DNA of 64,000 nt from NCBI RefSeq assembly GCF_000721605.1, contig NZ_JOIZ01000031.1:38821-102820 (forward strand), written 5' to 3'. This document shows, piece by piece, positions 16,177 to 25,620 of the stretch (within the stretch, counting starts at the first letter, position 1; every line of letters starts with the position of its first letter). Position numbers and translations under genes: made by a program. This stretch comes from Streptomyces sp. NRRL S-37. Its GTDB lineage: Bacteria > Actinomycetota > Actinomycetes > Streptomycetales > Streptomycetaceae. The notes beneath the pieces were generated by a model. It was not told where the DNA came from. It worked only from the letters and a program-made list of their open reading frames with translations, and ran no database searches.

Positions 16177-17298
16177 ATGAGGGGAAACGAGAACCGGAGC
16201 ACCACCAGACGTGTGCGGGCCGCCCTGAGCACGGCGGTCGCGGTCTGCGCGGTCACGGCGGTGCTGCCGACGGCCGCCGCGGCCGGGCCCACGGCCGTGA
16301 CGGGCGCCGCGAGCGACGGCGGGGCCGGGGTCGAGCGGATCAGTGTCGCGACCGACGGCACCCAGGGCGACGGCGACTCCGCCGGTGCCACGATCACGTC
16401 GGACGGGCGGCTCGTCGCCTTCGCGTCGGCGGCGAACAACCTCACCTCCGACAACCCGGTGACCTGGAAGAGGGTGTTCGTCCGCGACCGGCGGACGGGT
16501 CAAACCACGCTGATGAGCACCAACACGCCCCCGATCGAGCGCCCGGTGATCAGTGGCGACGGGCAGTACGTCGCCCTGTGGGGGCTGTTGTTCAGGGACA
16601 CGAAGACCTTCCTGTCCCAGGTGAGCTCGGGACGCACGATCGGCATCAACTGCCCGGGCCTCAGCTGCAGCCAGCCGTCGCTGAGCGCGGACGGCCGCTA
16701 CATCGCCCAGGTCGCCACCTCCGGCCGGCCTCCGTCCCGGCAGCGCATCGAGGTACGGGACTGGCACGCCGACACCACGCAGACCGTCGCCGAGTTCGAG
16801 CACGTCACCCCGTCCCGGCCGTCCCTCAGCGGCGACGGCCGCCACGTCGCCTACCAGGACGGCCGGGCGAAGGACGTCCTCGTGTGGGACCGGACCGACG
16901 GCACCACCTCCGGCCCGATCGAGGGCCCCTCCCAGGAGGCGGAACTCGTCCAGCTCAGCAAGGACGGCGACAAGGTCGTCTACCTCTCGGGCTCCGACAC
17001 CCACGTCCACGACGTGGGCTCGGGCACCGACCAACTGGTGCCGGACGTGCGGGGCGTGGCCATCGATCCCACCGGCCGTTACCTGCTATACGCCCCGCAC
17101 GACACGGACGGGCCGTCGCTCGTGCTGCGCGACCTGGAGACGGGCACCGACGAGACCGTCTCGGACCGGCCCGCCTCGGCCGGGACCGACGCGGTCAGCG
17201 CCGGCGGGCGCGACGTGGTCTTCCAGTCCACGGCCGACGACATCGTGCCCGGTGACACCAACGGCACGTCGGACGTCTTCGTCCGCCGCTTCTACTGA
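16177..17298 (+). CDS. secreted TolB/PD40-type beta-propeller protein
   Basis: A 373-aa protein with a signal peptide (about 1-36, ending TAAAAG) and repeated PD40 blades: ATITSDGRLVAFAS, VISGDGQYVALWG, SLSADGRYIAQVA, SLSGDGRHVAYQD, QLSKDGDKVVYLS, AIDPTGRYLLYAP, AVSAGGRDVVFQS. That is seven blades of the S-x-D-G-x-x-(V/I)-A type. GVERISVATDG at the start and DVFVRRF at the end are typical of actinomycete extracellular propellers. It probably binds or senses something at the surface; no enzyme domain is attached. ATG 16177 follows a GGGGGG ribosome site. The 237 bases before it hold no gene. Confidence 0.82.
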   Translation: MRGNENRSTTRRVRAALSTAVAVCAVTAVLPTAAAAGPTAVTGAASDGGAGVERISVATDGTQGDGDSAGATITSDGRLVAFASAANNLTSDNPVTWKRVFVRDRRTGQTTLMSTNTPPIERPVISGDGQYVALWGLLFRDTKTFLSQVSSGRTIGINCPGLSCSQPSLSADGRYIAQVATSGRPPSRQRIEVRDWHADTTQTVAEFEHVTPSRPSLSGDGRHVAYQDGRAKDVLVWDRTDGTTSGPIEGPSQEAELVQLSKDGDKVVYLSGSDTHVHDVGSGTDQLVPDVRGVAIDPTGRYLLYAPHDTDGPSLVLRDLETGTDETVSDRPASAGTDAVSAGGRDVVFQSTADDIVPGDTNGTSDVFVRRFY

Positions 17299-17346
17299 CC
17301 GCCCCGGCACCCGGACAGCGCGGTGGCCGGCCGAGCGGGCCGGCCC

Positions 17347-17378
17347 GCCGCACTCCGGCCCTCCCGGAGGAGTGCGGC
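17347..17378. terminator. terminator after the beta-propeller gene
   Basis: GCCGCACTCC (17347-17356) and GGAGTGCGGC (17369-17378) form a perfect 10-bp stem with a 12-base loop. The remainder of the 460 bases between genes (17299-17758) shows no other gene; the promoter of the two-component operon must lie toward 17650-17750. Confidence 0.6.
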
Positions 17379-17758
17379 AGGCCGGGACCGGTCGACCGGC
17401 CAGGCGTCGGAAGCGGCATGGGGGCTCCTGCCGGCCCCCTCACCTGACGCCCACCGCCGTTCTCCGCGCCGACGTGAGAAGAGAACACCGCGCGGGACCA
17501 CACCCGAGGGCGCCGAGCCTCGTACGGTCGTCCTCACCGTGGGCGGGGTGATGTGCACCGTTCCCGCCGTCCACCACCGGGGCGTGCCGGAAGGCCGCCT
17601 CCAGATCATCGGCCGTCCGTTCCTGCTCATGGGCCGAGGCAGGTTCCCTTTCTCAGGCATCCGTGAGAGCGCGGTCCCCGGCGACGCTCTAATCCTGGTC
17701 TCAGGTCGATCGGGGAAGATGAGCGGAAAAAGCGTCGACTGGAAGGGGACGGGCCGAC

Positions 17759-18451
17759 GTGCGGATCATGATCGCGGATGATGAAGTGGCCATCCGTGAG
17801 TCCCTGGAGCGGGTGCTCCAGGTCGAGGGTTACGACACCAGCACCGTCGCCAACGGTCTCGCCGTGCTCGACGGGGTCGGCGGGGTCGGCGGTGACACGC
17901 TGGATCTGCTGATCCTCGACGTGATGATGCCCCGCCTCGGCGGGTTGGAGACCTGCCGGCGGTTGCGGGCCGCGGGCCGGGATCTGCCGGTGCTGATGCT
18001 GACCGCCCGTGACCAGGTCTCCGACCGGGTCACGGGGCTGGACGCGGGCGCCGACGACTACCTGCCCAAGCCGTTCGCCACCGAGGAGCTGCTGGCCCGG
18101 GTGCGGGCCCTGCTGCGCCGGCGCACGCCGGCCGGCGAGGAGTCACAGATCCTGTCGTTCGCCGACGTCCGGCTCGATCCCGACAGGTTCGAGGCGTGGC
18201 GGGGCGGACGGCCGCTGCGCCTGACCCGGACCGAGTTCTCCCTCCTGCAGGTCCTCATGCGCAACGCGACCCGGGTCCTGACCCGCGACGCGCTGTTCGA
18301 GGCGATCTGGGGCTTCGACATGAGCGCCACCGCCAACAACCTCCAGGTATACGTGAGCTACCTGCGCCGCAAGATGGAGGCCGAGGGCGAGCCGCGATTG
18401 ATCTACACGCTGCGCGGCCTGGGCTACACGTTGCGGGAGACTCCTCCGTGA
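17759..18451 (+). CDS. OmpR-family response regulator
   Basis: A 230-aa regulator with a receiver domain (acidic pocket Asp7/Asp8, phosphoacceptor Asp54 in LILDVMMPR, Thr82, Lys104 in YLPKPF) and a winged-helix DNA-binding domain ([30 protein letters not shown], then [26 protein letters not shown]). GTG 17759 is preceded by GGAAGGGG. The stop overlaps the start of the sensor kinase (GTGA at 18448-18451). The nearest possible target is the MMPL transporter gene, which faces this operon. Confidence 0.93.
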   Translation: MRIMIADDEVAIRESLERVLQVEGYDTSTVANGLAVLDGVGGVGGDTLDLLILDVMMPRLGGLETCRRLRAAGRDLPVLMLTARDQVSDRVTGLDAGADDYLPKPFATEELLARVRALLRRRTPAGEESQILSFADVRLDPDRFEAWRGGRPLRLTRTEFSLLQVLMRNATRVLTRDALFEAIWGFDMSATANNLQVYVSYLRRKMEAEGEPRLIYTLRGLGYTLRETPP

Positions 18452-19899
18452 GCAGGCCCGCCGGCCGGGAACCGCGCAGGCTGACCCGGTGGTGGCGCCG
18501 GCGGTCCCTGCGGACCAGGCTGACGGTGATCGCGGCGACGGCCATCGCGGTCAGCGTGTTCCTGGCCTTCCAGGTGGCCAGCGAACTACTGGGCCGGGAG
18601 CTGCGGGACACCGTCGAGGATCAGCTGCGCGCCGACTCCCGCGTCCTGGCGGCGAACGCGGAGCGCGCCGGTCCGGCGCAGGTCCGGCTACCGCCGTATC
18701 CCGGATCCGGTCGGCTGGTGCGGGTCATCCTGTCCGACGGCTCGATCCGGACGCCGGCCGGCCAACCCTCACTGCCCCCGGTCAGCGAGCAGGCCGGGCG
18801 CGTGGCACAGGGCGTGTCGGCCGACCTGATGGAGTCGAACGACAGCGACGAGGACGGCTACCTCATCCACACGCTGCGGGCGGGCGACGGCGCGGTCCAG
18901 GTGGCCCGGGCCGTCGACGACGGCCCGGTCAACCAGTTCGGGTTCGGCATGCTGCTGATCGGGCTGCTCTGCGTGGCCGGCGGCGCCCTTGTCGGGCGGA
19001 CCGTGGCGCGGACCGGGCTGGCACCGATCGACCGGCTGACCGCCGCCGCGGTACGTGTCGCGCACACCCGGGATCTCGACGCCGGCATCCCGGACGAGGG
19101 CGGTGGGGAGATCCGGCGGCTGATCCAGTCGATCAACGACATGCTCGCCGCGCTCCGGGACTCCCGGCGGGCCCAGCGGCTGCTCGCCGAGGACGCCGCC
19201 CACGAGCTCAAGACCCCGCTCACCAGCCTGCGCCTCAACGTCGAGCTGTTGATCCGGCTCGATCGGCGCGGCACCCTGGACAGCGCACTGCCGGCGGAGA
19301 GCCGGACCCGGCTGCTCAACGATCTCGGCGCCCAGGTGGCCGAGTTGGGCACCCTTGTTGCCGAGCTGACCGACCTGGCGCGCGGTGACGTCAGCGACGA
19401 GAGCACCGAGGTGCTCGACCTCGCCGACGTGGTGGTGGCCGCAGTGGCCCGGGCGCGTTCCCGCGTGCCCGACATCGAGGTCGCGCTCGACGTGACCTCC
19501 GTGTGGGTGAGCGGGCGCCCCGCTGCGCTCGAGCGGGCGGTGCTCAACCTCATCGACAACGCCGGCAAGTGGTCCCCCGCGGACCAGCCGGTCCAGGTCC
19601 GGCTCCGTGCCGAGGGCGCGTCGGCGGTGCTCGAGGTCGACGACGCCGGGCCGGGCATCGACGCCGCCGACGTACCGCGGGTGTTCGACCGGTTCTACCG
19701 TGCCGACAGCGCACGGGCGTTGCCGGGATCCGGTCTGGGGTTGTCGATCGTGCAGCGGGTCGTCGACGCCCATGCCGGCCGGGCCGCCGTCGCCCGCTCC
19801 GCACGCGGTGGCGCGCTGCTTCGGGTCGGCCTTCCGGCCACGGCCCCGCCCGCCCCGGTCGCGCGGCTCACCGCCGGGGAGGACACCGAGGCGTGCTGA
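18448..19899 (+). CDS. sensor histidine kinase, HAMP-containing (MprB/TcrY-like)
   Basis: A 483-aa membrane kinase. Helix 1 lies near residues 25-50 ([20 protein letters not shown]), an extracytoplasmic sensor of about 115 residues follows, then helix 2 ([18 protein letters not shown]), HAMP, the H-box [10 protein letters not shown] with His252, and the ATPase motifs N ([10 protein letters not shown]), G1 (DDAGPGID) and G2 (GSGLGLSIV). It would phosphorylate the adjacent response regulator. The start is GTG 18448, coupled to the regulator stop. The last 13 codons and the stop lie in an imperfect tandem duplication (19861-20036), so the present C-terminus may have changed recently. Confidence 0.92.
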   Translation: MSRPAGREPRRLTRWWRRRSLRTRLTVIAATAIAVSVFLAFQVASELLGRELRDTVEDQLRADSRVLAANAERAGPAQVRLPPYPGSGRLVRVILSDGSIRTPAGQPSLPPVSEQAGRVAQGVSADLMESNDSDEDGYLIHTLRAGDGAVQVARAVDDGPVNQFGFGMLLIGLLCVAGGALVGRTVARTGLAPIDRLTAAAVRVAHTRDLDAGIPDEGGGEIRRLIQSINDMLAALRDSRRAQRLLAEDAAHELKTPLTSLRLNVELLIRLDRRGTLDSALPAESRTRLLNDLGAQVAELGTLVAELTDLARGDVSDESTEVLDLADVVVAAVARARSRVPDIEVALDVTSVWVSGRPAALERAVLNLIDNAGKWSPADQPVQVRLRAEGASAVLEVDDAGPGIDAADVPRVFDRFYRADSARALPGSGLGLSIVQRVVDAHAGRAAVARSARGGALLRVGLPATAPPAPVARLTAGEDTEAC

Positions 19900-20036
19900 C
19901 CCGCTCGGCGGCGCGGAACGAGGGACGGCGGCCCTCGGGCATGGCCCCGCGCGGCTCACCGTCGGGGCAGGACACCACGATGCGCCGGCCCCGACGGCGC
20001 GGCGCGGGACAAGGGACGGCGGCCGCGGGCCCATGA
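19861..20036. repeat. imperfect tandem duplication of the kinase gene's 3' end
   Basis: The block 19861-19943 (GCGCGGCTCACCGCCGGGG ... GGGCATGG) recurs, with substitutions and a few indels, at 19949-20036 (GCGCGGCTCACCGTCGGGG ... GGGCCCATG). The shared end AGGGACGGCGGCC is almost exact. The offset is 88 bases, and the first copy contains the kinase stop codon. Confidence 0.6.
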
Positions 20037-20040
20037 GAAT

Positions 20041-20067
20041 CCGGGACGGGCCTGGGGCCCGTCCCGG
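20041..20067. terminator. bidirectional terminator between kinase and MMPL genes
   Basis: CCGGGACGGGCC (20041-20052), loop TGG, and GGCCCGTCCCGG (20056-20067): a perfect 12-bp stem between convergent genes. Confidence 0.8.
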
Positions 20068-20088
20068 AACTCGTCCGTGCCGCCGCGC

Positions 20089-22242
20089 TCACCGTTGCAG
20101 CGCGGGCTCCTCGTCGCCGGCGAGCGGCTGTTGACCGTCCGGCAGCTTGGCCGCCGGCCGGGACAGCCGGCTCGGCCACCACATCCGCCGGCCGATCAGC
20201 AAGGTGAGGGCGGGCACCAGGACCGACCGCACCAGCAGGGCGTCGAGCAGCACGCCGAAGGCCACCAGGAAACCGACCTCGACCAGCATCACCAGCGGAA
20301 GTGTGACGAGGACCGCGAACGTGGCCGCCAGCACCAGGCCTGCCGAGGTGATGACGCCGCCGGTGGCCGAGAGGGCCCTGAGCATGCCCTCTTCGGTGCC
20401 GAGACGCACGGTCTCCTCCCGGGCCCGGCCGGCCAGGAAGATGTTGTAGTCGACGCCGAGTGCCACCAGGAACAGGAATGCCAGCAGCGGCACCGAGTAG
20501 TCGATGCCCTTGAACCCGAGGATCGTGTCGAAGACGAACACGCTGCCGCCGAAGGCCGCGGCGAACGAGACGATCACGGTGGCCATCAGGACCAGCGGGG
20601 CCAGGACCGCGCGCAGCAGCAGCCCGAGAATGATCAGGACGACGACGAGCACCAGCGGGATCACCAGTTTCTCGTCGCGCCTGGTGGTCACCTCGGTGTC
20701 GAGGTTCTCCGCGCTCGGTCCGCCGACGATCGCCTCCGCCCCGCTCACCGCGTGCACGGCGGTGCGCACCCGTTTGATCGTGTCGTACTCCGCGGCGGTG
20801 TCCGGCGCGTCCTCCGGGAACACGGAGATGTTGGCCCAGCCACCGCTGGTCTGCTCCGGGACGGCCAGGGCCACGCCGCGCGTGTCCTTGACGACGTCGA
20901 GCACCCGCTCCTGGTGTGCCGGACGCGTGAAGACCGTCATCGGCTGGCCGCCGAGCTCCGGGAAATGCTCGCGGAGAACGGTGAAGCCGGTGACCGACTC
21001 CGGCGCGGACAGGAACTGGTCCTGCTCCCGCAGGGCGCCGGTGTTGCCCGCCAGCCCGAGGGCGAGTACGCCGAGGACTCCGAGCGAGCCGAGCGTCGCC
21101 ACCCACCGGCGGCGGCTGATGGCGGTGCCGAGCCGTCCCCACAGCCCCGGCTTCTCCTCCGCGGCCGTGCTGAACCGCGGGACGGCCGGCCAGAAGATCC
21201 GCCTGCCGAGCACCACGAGCACCGCCGGGAACAGCGTCAGCATGGCCACCAGCGCGCACAGGATGCCGGCCGCGCCGATCGGGCCCAACCCGCTGGTGCT
21301 GTTCAGGTCCGCTACGAGCAGGCAGAGCAGGCCGGCGACCACGGTGGCCGCGGACGCGACGACGGCCGGCGCCGCGCCGCGCAGCGCGTGGACCATCGCG
21401 ACCCGGACGTTCTCATGGTGGTGCAGTGCCTCCCGGTATCGGGCGATGAGCAACAGCGCGTAGTCCGTGCCGACGCCGAACACCAGGATCGTCAGCAGCG
21501 CCGAGTTCTGGTCGTTGACCACGATGCCGAAGCCCTTGACGAGCAGGTAGACGGTCCCCATCGAGGTCAGTGCGGCCGCGCCGACGGCCACCAGCGGGAT
21601 GATCCACAACACCGGGCTGCGGTAGGTGAGGATGAGCAGGAGCGTGACGACGGCGATGGTGGTGAGGAGGACCTGCTCGTCGATGCCGTCGAAGACGGCA
21701 TCCATGTCGCCGTCGATCGCGCCCGGGCCGGTCACGTCGAGTTCCAGGCCGGAGGGGCGGTCCTTCGCGGCGTCACGCAACGGTCCGACGATCTCCTCCG
21801 GTGGGCCGTATTCCGTGCTCACCTCGAGGGTGAACGTCATCGCCTTGCGGTCGGTGGAGAGGCTCGTCGGTGAGTCCTCGTCGTCCTCGCCGGCCGCCTC
21901 CGTCGCCTTCGGCGGGTACCGCTTGGCAAGGGTGTCGTAGTGGCGCTCGACCGTCGCGCGGTCGGCGTCGGTCATGCCGTCGGCCCGGTGGTACACGAAG
22001 ACGAACGTGCTGTCCTCACCGCCGGGGAGACTGTCGTCCAGCGCAGCCACCTTGGTGGACTCGGCACCGGCCGGCAGGGTGTCCACGGCGCTGTCGGTGG
22101 TGACCGAGCTCAGCTTTCCGCTCAGCGGCACCATGCCCGCCGCCAGTACCAGCCACAGGCCGATCACCAACCACGGCACCCACCGGCCTGCCAACCGACC
22201 GGCCGGCGCTTGCCCGGACGGCGCTGCGTCGACTGCCATCAC
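20089..22242 (-). CDS. MMPL-family RND transporter
   Basis: A 717-aa inner-membrane transporter. It has the two-fold MMPL plan: helix 1 near 24-42, a large outer loop (to about 170), five helices to about 330, a cytoplasmic linker, then helix 7, a second loop and a final five-helix block. Motifs GVGTDYALLLIARYREAL and ALGVDYNIFLAGRAREE mark the two membrane-embedded GxxxDY proton-relay segments. Two adjacent ATGs open the gene; the first is used. The substrate could be a lipid or a drug. It faces the OmpR two-component operon across a terminator, so co-regulation is plausible but not shown. Confidence 0.9.
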   Translation of the reverse strand: MMAVDAAPSGQAPAGRLAGRWVPWLVIGLWLVLAAGMVPLSGKLSSVTTDSAVDTLPAGAESTKVAALDDSLPGGEDSTFVFVYHRADGMTDADRATVERHYDTLAKRYPPKATEAAGEDDEDSPTSLSTDRKAMTFTLEVSTEYGPPEEIVGPLRDAAKDRPSGLELDVTGPGAIDGDMDAVFDGIDEQVLLTTIAVVTLLLILTYRSPVLWIIPLVAVGAAALTSMGTVYLLVKGFGIVVNDQNSALLTILVFGVGTDYALLLIARYREALHHHENVRVAMVHALRGAAPAVVASAATVVAGLLCLLVADLNSTSGLGPIGAAGILCALVAMLTLFPAVLVVLGRRIFWPAVPRFSTAAEEKPGLWGRLGTAISRRRWVATLGSLGVLGVLALGLAGNTGALREQDQFLSAPESVTGFTVLREHFPELGGQPMTVFTRPAHQERVLDVVKDTRGVALAVPEQTSGGWANISVFPEDAPDTAAEYDTIKRVRTAVHAVSGAEAIVGGPSAENLDTEVTTRRDEKLVIPLVLVVVLIILGLLLRAVLAPLVLMATVIVSFAAAFGGSVFVFDTILGFKGIDYSVPLLAFLFLVALGVDYNIFLAGRAREETVRLGTEEGMLRALSATGGVITSAGLVLAATFAVLVTLPLVMLVEVGFLVAFGVLLDALLVRSVLVPALTLLIGRRMWWPSRLSRPAAKLPDGQQPLAGDEEPALQR

Positions 22243-22316
22243 TAGCCTCCTGCATACGGGTCACATCGCTTGTCTGGAGGCCTACTTCGTACTGAGGGAA
22301 CCTGAGACGACTGTTA

Positions 22317-22793
22317 ATGCGGTGCTCAGGCCGGTCGGCCGAACCATGTGCCCGGCGCACGCACCGGCGTGGTGGCGTCGAGGTCCTGCCCGGTGGGCAA
22401 GGCCAGGGCGGCACAGCCGCCGGGCCGGATGATCAACGCGTCGACGTCCGTCCCGACGCGTACGGCCCGGAGCCGGACGTCGACTTGCCGCTGGGCTGGG
22501 CCGCCCTGTCCGCGGGCGTGCTGCAGACGGTCCTGGAGGTACGGCTCGACGCACAGGCCCGCGAAGGCACGAGGTCACGCCTCGGTGCTGGCCGGCGGCT
22601 GCTGCGCATGCGGGACGACTGGCAGTACTACGACCGGTTTCTGCGGGCCGGCGGCGTGCAGGCCGGGCGCGCGATGAACGAGTCCCGCGCCCGGCGTGCC
22701 CAGGACATCCACGACATGTTCATCCAGGTCCGCAGCCGTATGCCGGAGGCGGCCGGTGGTCCCGGGAGTAGTCATATAACAGTAAGAAGCTGA
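22317..22793 (+). CDS. unrecognised ORF, possibly 5'-truncated
   Basis: From about 22440 the frame has strongly coding-like third positions and reads DVDLPLGWAALSAGVLQTVLE, then RMRDDWQYYDRFLRAGGVQAGRAM and QDIHDMFIQVRSRM, a helical soluble protein. The first 40 codons from ATG 22317 have poor composition and no ribosome site, so the true start may be missing or later. It ends next to an AT-rich segment. I cannot assign a family. Confidence 0.35.
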   Translation: MRCSGRSAEPCARRTHRRGGVEVLPGGQGQGGTAAGPDDQRVDVRPDAYGPEPDVDLPLGWAALSAGVLQTVLEVRLDAQAREGTRSRLGAGRRLLRMRDDWQYYDRFLRAGGVQAGRAMNESRARRAQDIHDMFIQVRSRMPEAAGGPGSSHITVRS

Positions 22794-23037
22794 GTCTGAC
22801 GACGCCCGAGCCGGCCGGAGCGGGAACGTATGTGGCCGGGAGGCCGGAGGGCCGTATTGTACGTACCGGACCGGCACGTACGTCTCGGTTCGACACGAGC
22901 CGGAACGACGGGCTCGCCGGAGGGCGAAGCGGAATGATCAGTAGCTACTTGCTGTTATTTAATCGTACTGCCGTCGGATACGGCCCAGGAGGAAAGACGT
23001 TGCCGAAGCTGACCCACCTCACCGGACCGGGCGCCTC
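22794..23037. promoter_or_regulatory. AT-rich leader with small palindromes before the recombinase-like gene
   Basis: The stretch contains AGTAGCTACT (22940-22949, a perfect palindrome) within TTGCTGTTATTTAATCG-type AT-rich DNA, and a GTACGTACCGGACCGGCACG inverted repeat near 22862-22885. It may be a promoter with an operator, or a former attachment region. No gene is seen. Confidence 0.35.
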
Positions 23038-23928
23038 ATGAACGCCCCCGACCGCGCCGTCACCGCCGTCAGCCGGTTCCTCGACACCCTGCGCTCCGAG
23101 GCCACCCGCCGCCAGCGCCGCGCCTACCTCGAGGAATACACCTCCTGGCTCGCCGCACAACGCCAGTGCGACACCGGCCGGCTCACCACCGAAGACCTCC
23201 TGGACGAGGACAACGCCCTCGCCTGGCTCACCGCCGCCCAGCGCGGCACCACCCGGCGCCGCCCCGGCCTCCACGGCCCCACCGCACCCGCCGCCGCCAA
23301 CTCCATGGCCGCCCGCACCAGCTCCCTCAACACCTTCTCCCGCCACTACGGCCACCCCCTTGACCTCCAGCCGCCCGCCCCCCACTTCGCCCCACGCCTC
23401 ACCCCCACCGAAGCCCACCGCACCCTGCGCCTCCTCGCCGGCCACCACCCCGCCGGAACCCTCGAAGCCACCTGGCAGCGCTCGGTCGCCCTCATCGCCC
23501 TCGCCGTCTGCACCGGACAGGGCATCAGCACACTCCATCCCATGCGGCTCACCGACCTGGACCTGGACCGCCCCCTGCCCCGCGCCCGCGCCGCCGGCGA
23601 GTGGTACCCCCTGGACACCGTCTCCCGCGACGCCCTCACCCGCTGGAGAACCACCCACCACGCCCTGACCGCCGGCCACCTCACCGCCCTCAACGGCGGA
23701 CGCGTCGAACACCTCTGGATCACCACCTCCCCCGGCCGCCCCCGCGACGGACAACCCGCACTCCCCGCAGGCCTGCCCGCCGCCGTACGCACCCTGGAAG
23801 CCGCCCACCGCAAACTGACCGCCACCGCACTGGGCACCCCCCTCCTGCTCGAACAGTTCTGCGGAACCGAAGCCGCCGCCGGACCCGGTTCCGGGATCAG
23901 AGCAGACCGCGGACGCGGAACTGCATGA
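23038..23928 (+). CDS. tyrosine recombinase-like protein with degenerate catalytic region
   Basis: A 296-aa protein. The N-terminal half matches the SAM-like core-binding domain of phage-type integrases (RQRRAYLEEYTSWLAAQ, NSMAARTSSLNTFSRHYG). The position of the first catalytic Arg (normally TGLRisEl) reads CTGQGISTLHPMRLTDLDL, so the Arg is replaced. No H-x-x-R box or catalytic Tyr is found before the stop. It may be a non-catalytic relative, as found in Streptomyces terminal regions, or a decayed integrase. Its last 11 codons overlap the 3' end of the convergent DUF4185 gene, suggesting that the end was altered by recombination. Confidence 0.55.
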   Translation: MNAPDRAVTAVSRFLDTLRSEATRRQRRAYLEEYTSWLAAQRQCDTGRLTTEDLLDEDNALAWLTAAQRGTTRRRPGLHGPTAPAAANSMAARTSSLNTFSRHYGHPLDLQPPAPHFAPRLTPTEAHRTLRLLAGHHPAGTLEATWQRSVALIALAVCTGQGISTLHPMRLTDLDLDRPLPRARAAGEWYPLDTVSRDALTRWRTTHHALTAGHLTALNGGRVEHLWITTSPGRPRDGQPALPAGLPAAVRTLEAAHRKLTATALGTPLLLEQFCGTEAAAGPGSGIRADRGRGTA

Positions 23929-25005
23929 CGCGGTAGGGCCATCCCGCCTCGGTGTTCCATTGGCTCACTGACAGGTGGAGATCACCGAGCGTCGACCCGG
24001 GAATGACGTAACCGCCGTACAACCGCGCCACGTGGGTGTCGTCCTCGGCGCCCCAGGACGTGCCCCGCAGCAGGGTGCGGCGGTGGGCGGTGCGCAGGTC
24101 TGCCGCGGGGTGGTCCGCGACCAGGCCCTCGAACCGGTAGCCGCCCTGGTCGAACCAGGTCAGGATCCACCGGCCGCCGAGCGGCCGCAGGCACAACTCG
24201 CCGAATGCCCCGTCCAGGACGGGTACGGGCGGACTGCCCCAGGCCCAGCGGCCGTCGGGACCGCGTCCCCATGGCTCATAGGCGCCGGGATCCGTCAGCC
24301 GGTCAGGACGGACCCGGTGCAGGATGACCGGCTTGTCCCGCTGGAACCCGGTGGACAGGACGTAGACGTACCCGTCGTCGCCGAGGGCCCAGGTGAGCAG
24401 CTGGAACATGCCTCCGTGCAGGTTCGCGGCGAACACGGCACCGGTGGGTTCCCAGGTCGCGCCCGAGTCGCCCGACCGTCAGATCTCGGTGCGCACCACG
24501 TTGCCGAGCCCTTTGTTCACCATGACGTGCAAGTACATGGTGTCACCGAGGGTGATCACATCGGACGGCAGCACGGTGGAGTAATCGGGGTTGTCGTGGT
24601 CGTACGGCCACAGCTGCTTCGCATGCCGTCCGCCCACCGCGCCGGTCCAGACGACCGGCCGGCCGGGCCCGTCGAAGCGCCCGTACAGCGCCACGGGCGA
24701 GCGCCACCACCCGCCGCCGACCCTGGCTTCCTCGAAGGTGTCGCCGAAGACGAACAGGAGCCGGCCGTCGGGTGTCCGTACGGGCACGCCCAGGTCGGTG
24801 GCCTCCATACGGAACCGGGTGGTGACCCCTGGACCGGTGAGGTCGGCGACCTTGGAGACGCGGAGGGGGCCGGGGTGTGGAGCCGGGGACCGCTCGCGAG
24901 GACCGCCGTGGCGGCCGCCCGGAGGAAGCCGGCCCGGCTGAGGTGGACCGGGCGGATCGGGGTCCGGGGCAGGCGCGGGGCGTTGCCAGGTGTGCTGTCG
25001 TGCAT
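23897..25005 (-). pseudogene. secreted DUF4185 protein gene broken by a nonsense codon and a frameshift
   Basis: Three consecutive pieces make one gene. ATG 25003-25005, behind AGGAG, starts MHDSTPGNAPRLPR and a twin-arginine-like signal (SRAGFLRAAATAVLA). Near 24865-24885, inside C-runs, the frame must shift by one to continue with LRVSKVADLTGPG and GRLLFVFGDTFEEA, the DUF4185 signature. At 24479-24481 a TGA interrupts VVRTEI*RSGDSGATWE where a Trp codon (TGG) is expected. The remainder, to GYVIPGSTLGDLHLSVSQW, is intact. DUF4185 proteins are predicted five-bladed-propeller, glycoside-hydrolase-like secreted proteins. This copy should give no full-length product. Confidence 0.75.
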
Positions 25006-25193
25006 GAACGCTCCTGGGTGGATGTCGGGACAAGGGGCGTCGAGGGCCGTCCGGCGAGCCGGCCGGGCGGGCCGTCGAACGGGGAACGCAGCCGGCGGTT
25101 GTACTGTCGCTCGCGCCGGCTGCCCGCTTCCGGAGTGGTGGCGGTGTGTACCCCGCCGGAGAGTGGGGCACACACCGGGCTCGGCATCGGGTG

Positions 25194-25524
25194 TCAGTTG
25201 CCGTACTGGAGGGGGCGGTAGGCCTTGTACTCGCTGCCTGCTGCCAGTCCGTAGGTCAGGGAGCGGTGGCTGGTGCCCTGGGGGCTGCGCTGTTCGTAGG
25301 CCGTGCAGGAGCGGTGGGCGGCGTCGTTCCACTTCTCGAAGATGACGACGTGGCGGGTGTTGCTGTTGCCGATGGCGTCGATGACGAGGTCGCCGGGCTG
25401 GAGCTCGCTCATGGCGATGGGGCGGGTGAGCCTGCGGTTGGTCAGCCCCACGGTGTTGGTGCCGGGCGCGGGCAGGCCGAGTGCCATGGAGGCGTAGCCG
25501 GAGCAGTCCTGGCGGTAGCGGCCC
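25194..25524 (-). pseudogene. C-terminal NlpC/P60-like fragment cut by the transposon
   Basis: The frame RQDCSGYASMAL carries the catalytic-Cys motif (D-C-S-G-Y) and TRHVVIFEKWND the catalytic His of an NlpC/P60-type cysteine peptidase/amidase; AMSELQPGDLVIDA and the end EYKAYRPLQYGN are typical of secreted actinomycete members. Upstream of the Cys motif the frame runs directly into the left terminal repeat of the Tn3 element, so the signal peptide and N-terminal part are lost. The 5' half is not present at the other end of the transposon. The 188 bases before the DUF4185 start hold no gene. Confidence 0.7.
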
Positions 25525-25569
25525 TGTTCTCGTATAGCTACGGCGAACGGACATGTAGCGCTGTGTGAC
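25525..25569 (+). repeat. left terminal inverted repeat of the Tn3 element
   Basis: Starts TGTTCTCGTATAGCTACGG and ends TGTAGCGCTGTGTGAC. The right repeat read in reverse starts with the same 19 bases and ends TGTAGCCCTGTGTAAC. The outer bases GGCCC (25520-25524) are also shared. Confidence 0.85.
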
Positions 25570-25620
25570 TGCTGTGGTCGTCGTTTCCCCTCGCCTGGCG
25601 CCTCGTTGAGCTGAACGAGT

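Noticed and set aside
14820..17255. An 811-codon plus-strand frame over the TetR, DUF1772 and beta-propeller genes
   Set aside because: It overlaps three well-supported genes in other frames and has shadow composition.
20077..21873. A 598-codon plus-strand frame antisense to the MMPL transporter
   Set aside because: Rich in Gln, His, Asp and Arg in the pattern expected from the complement of a membrane protein gene; no family recognised.
22317..23037. Attachment site for the recombinase-like gene
   Set aside because: Small palindromes are present, but no direct repeat or tRNA end that would mark an att site was found.
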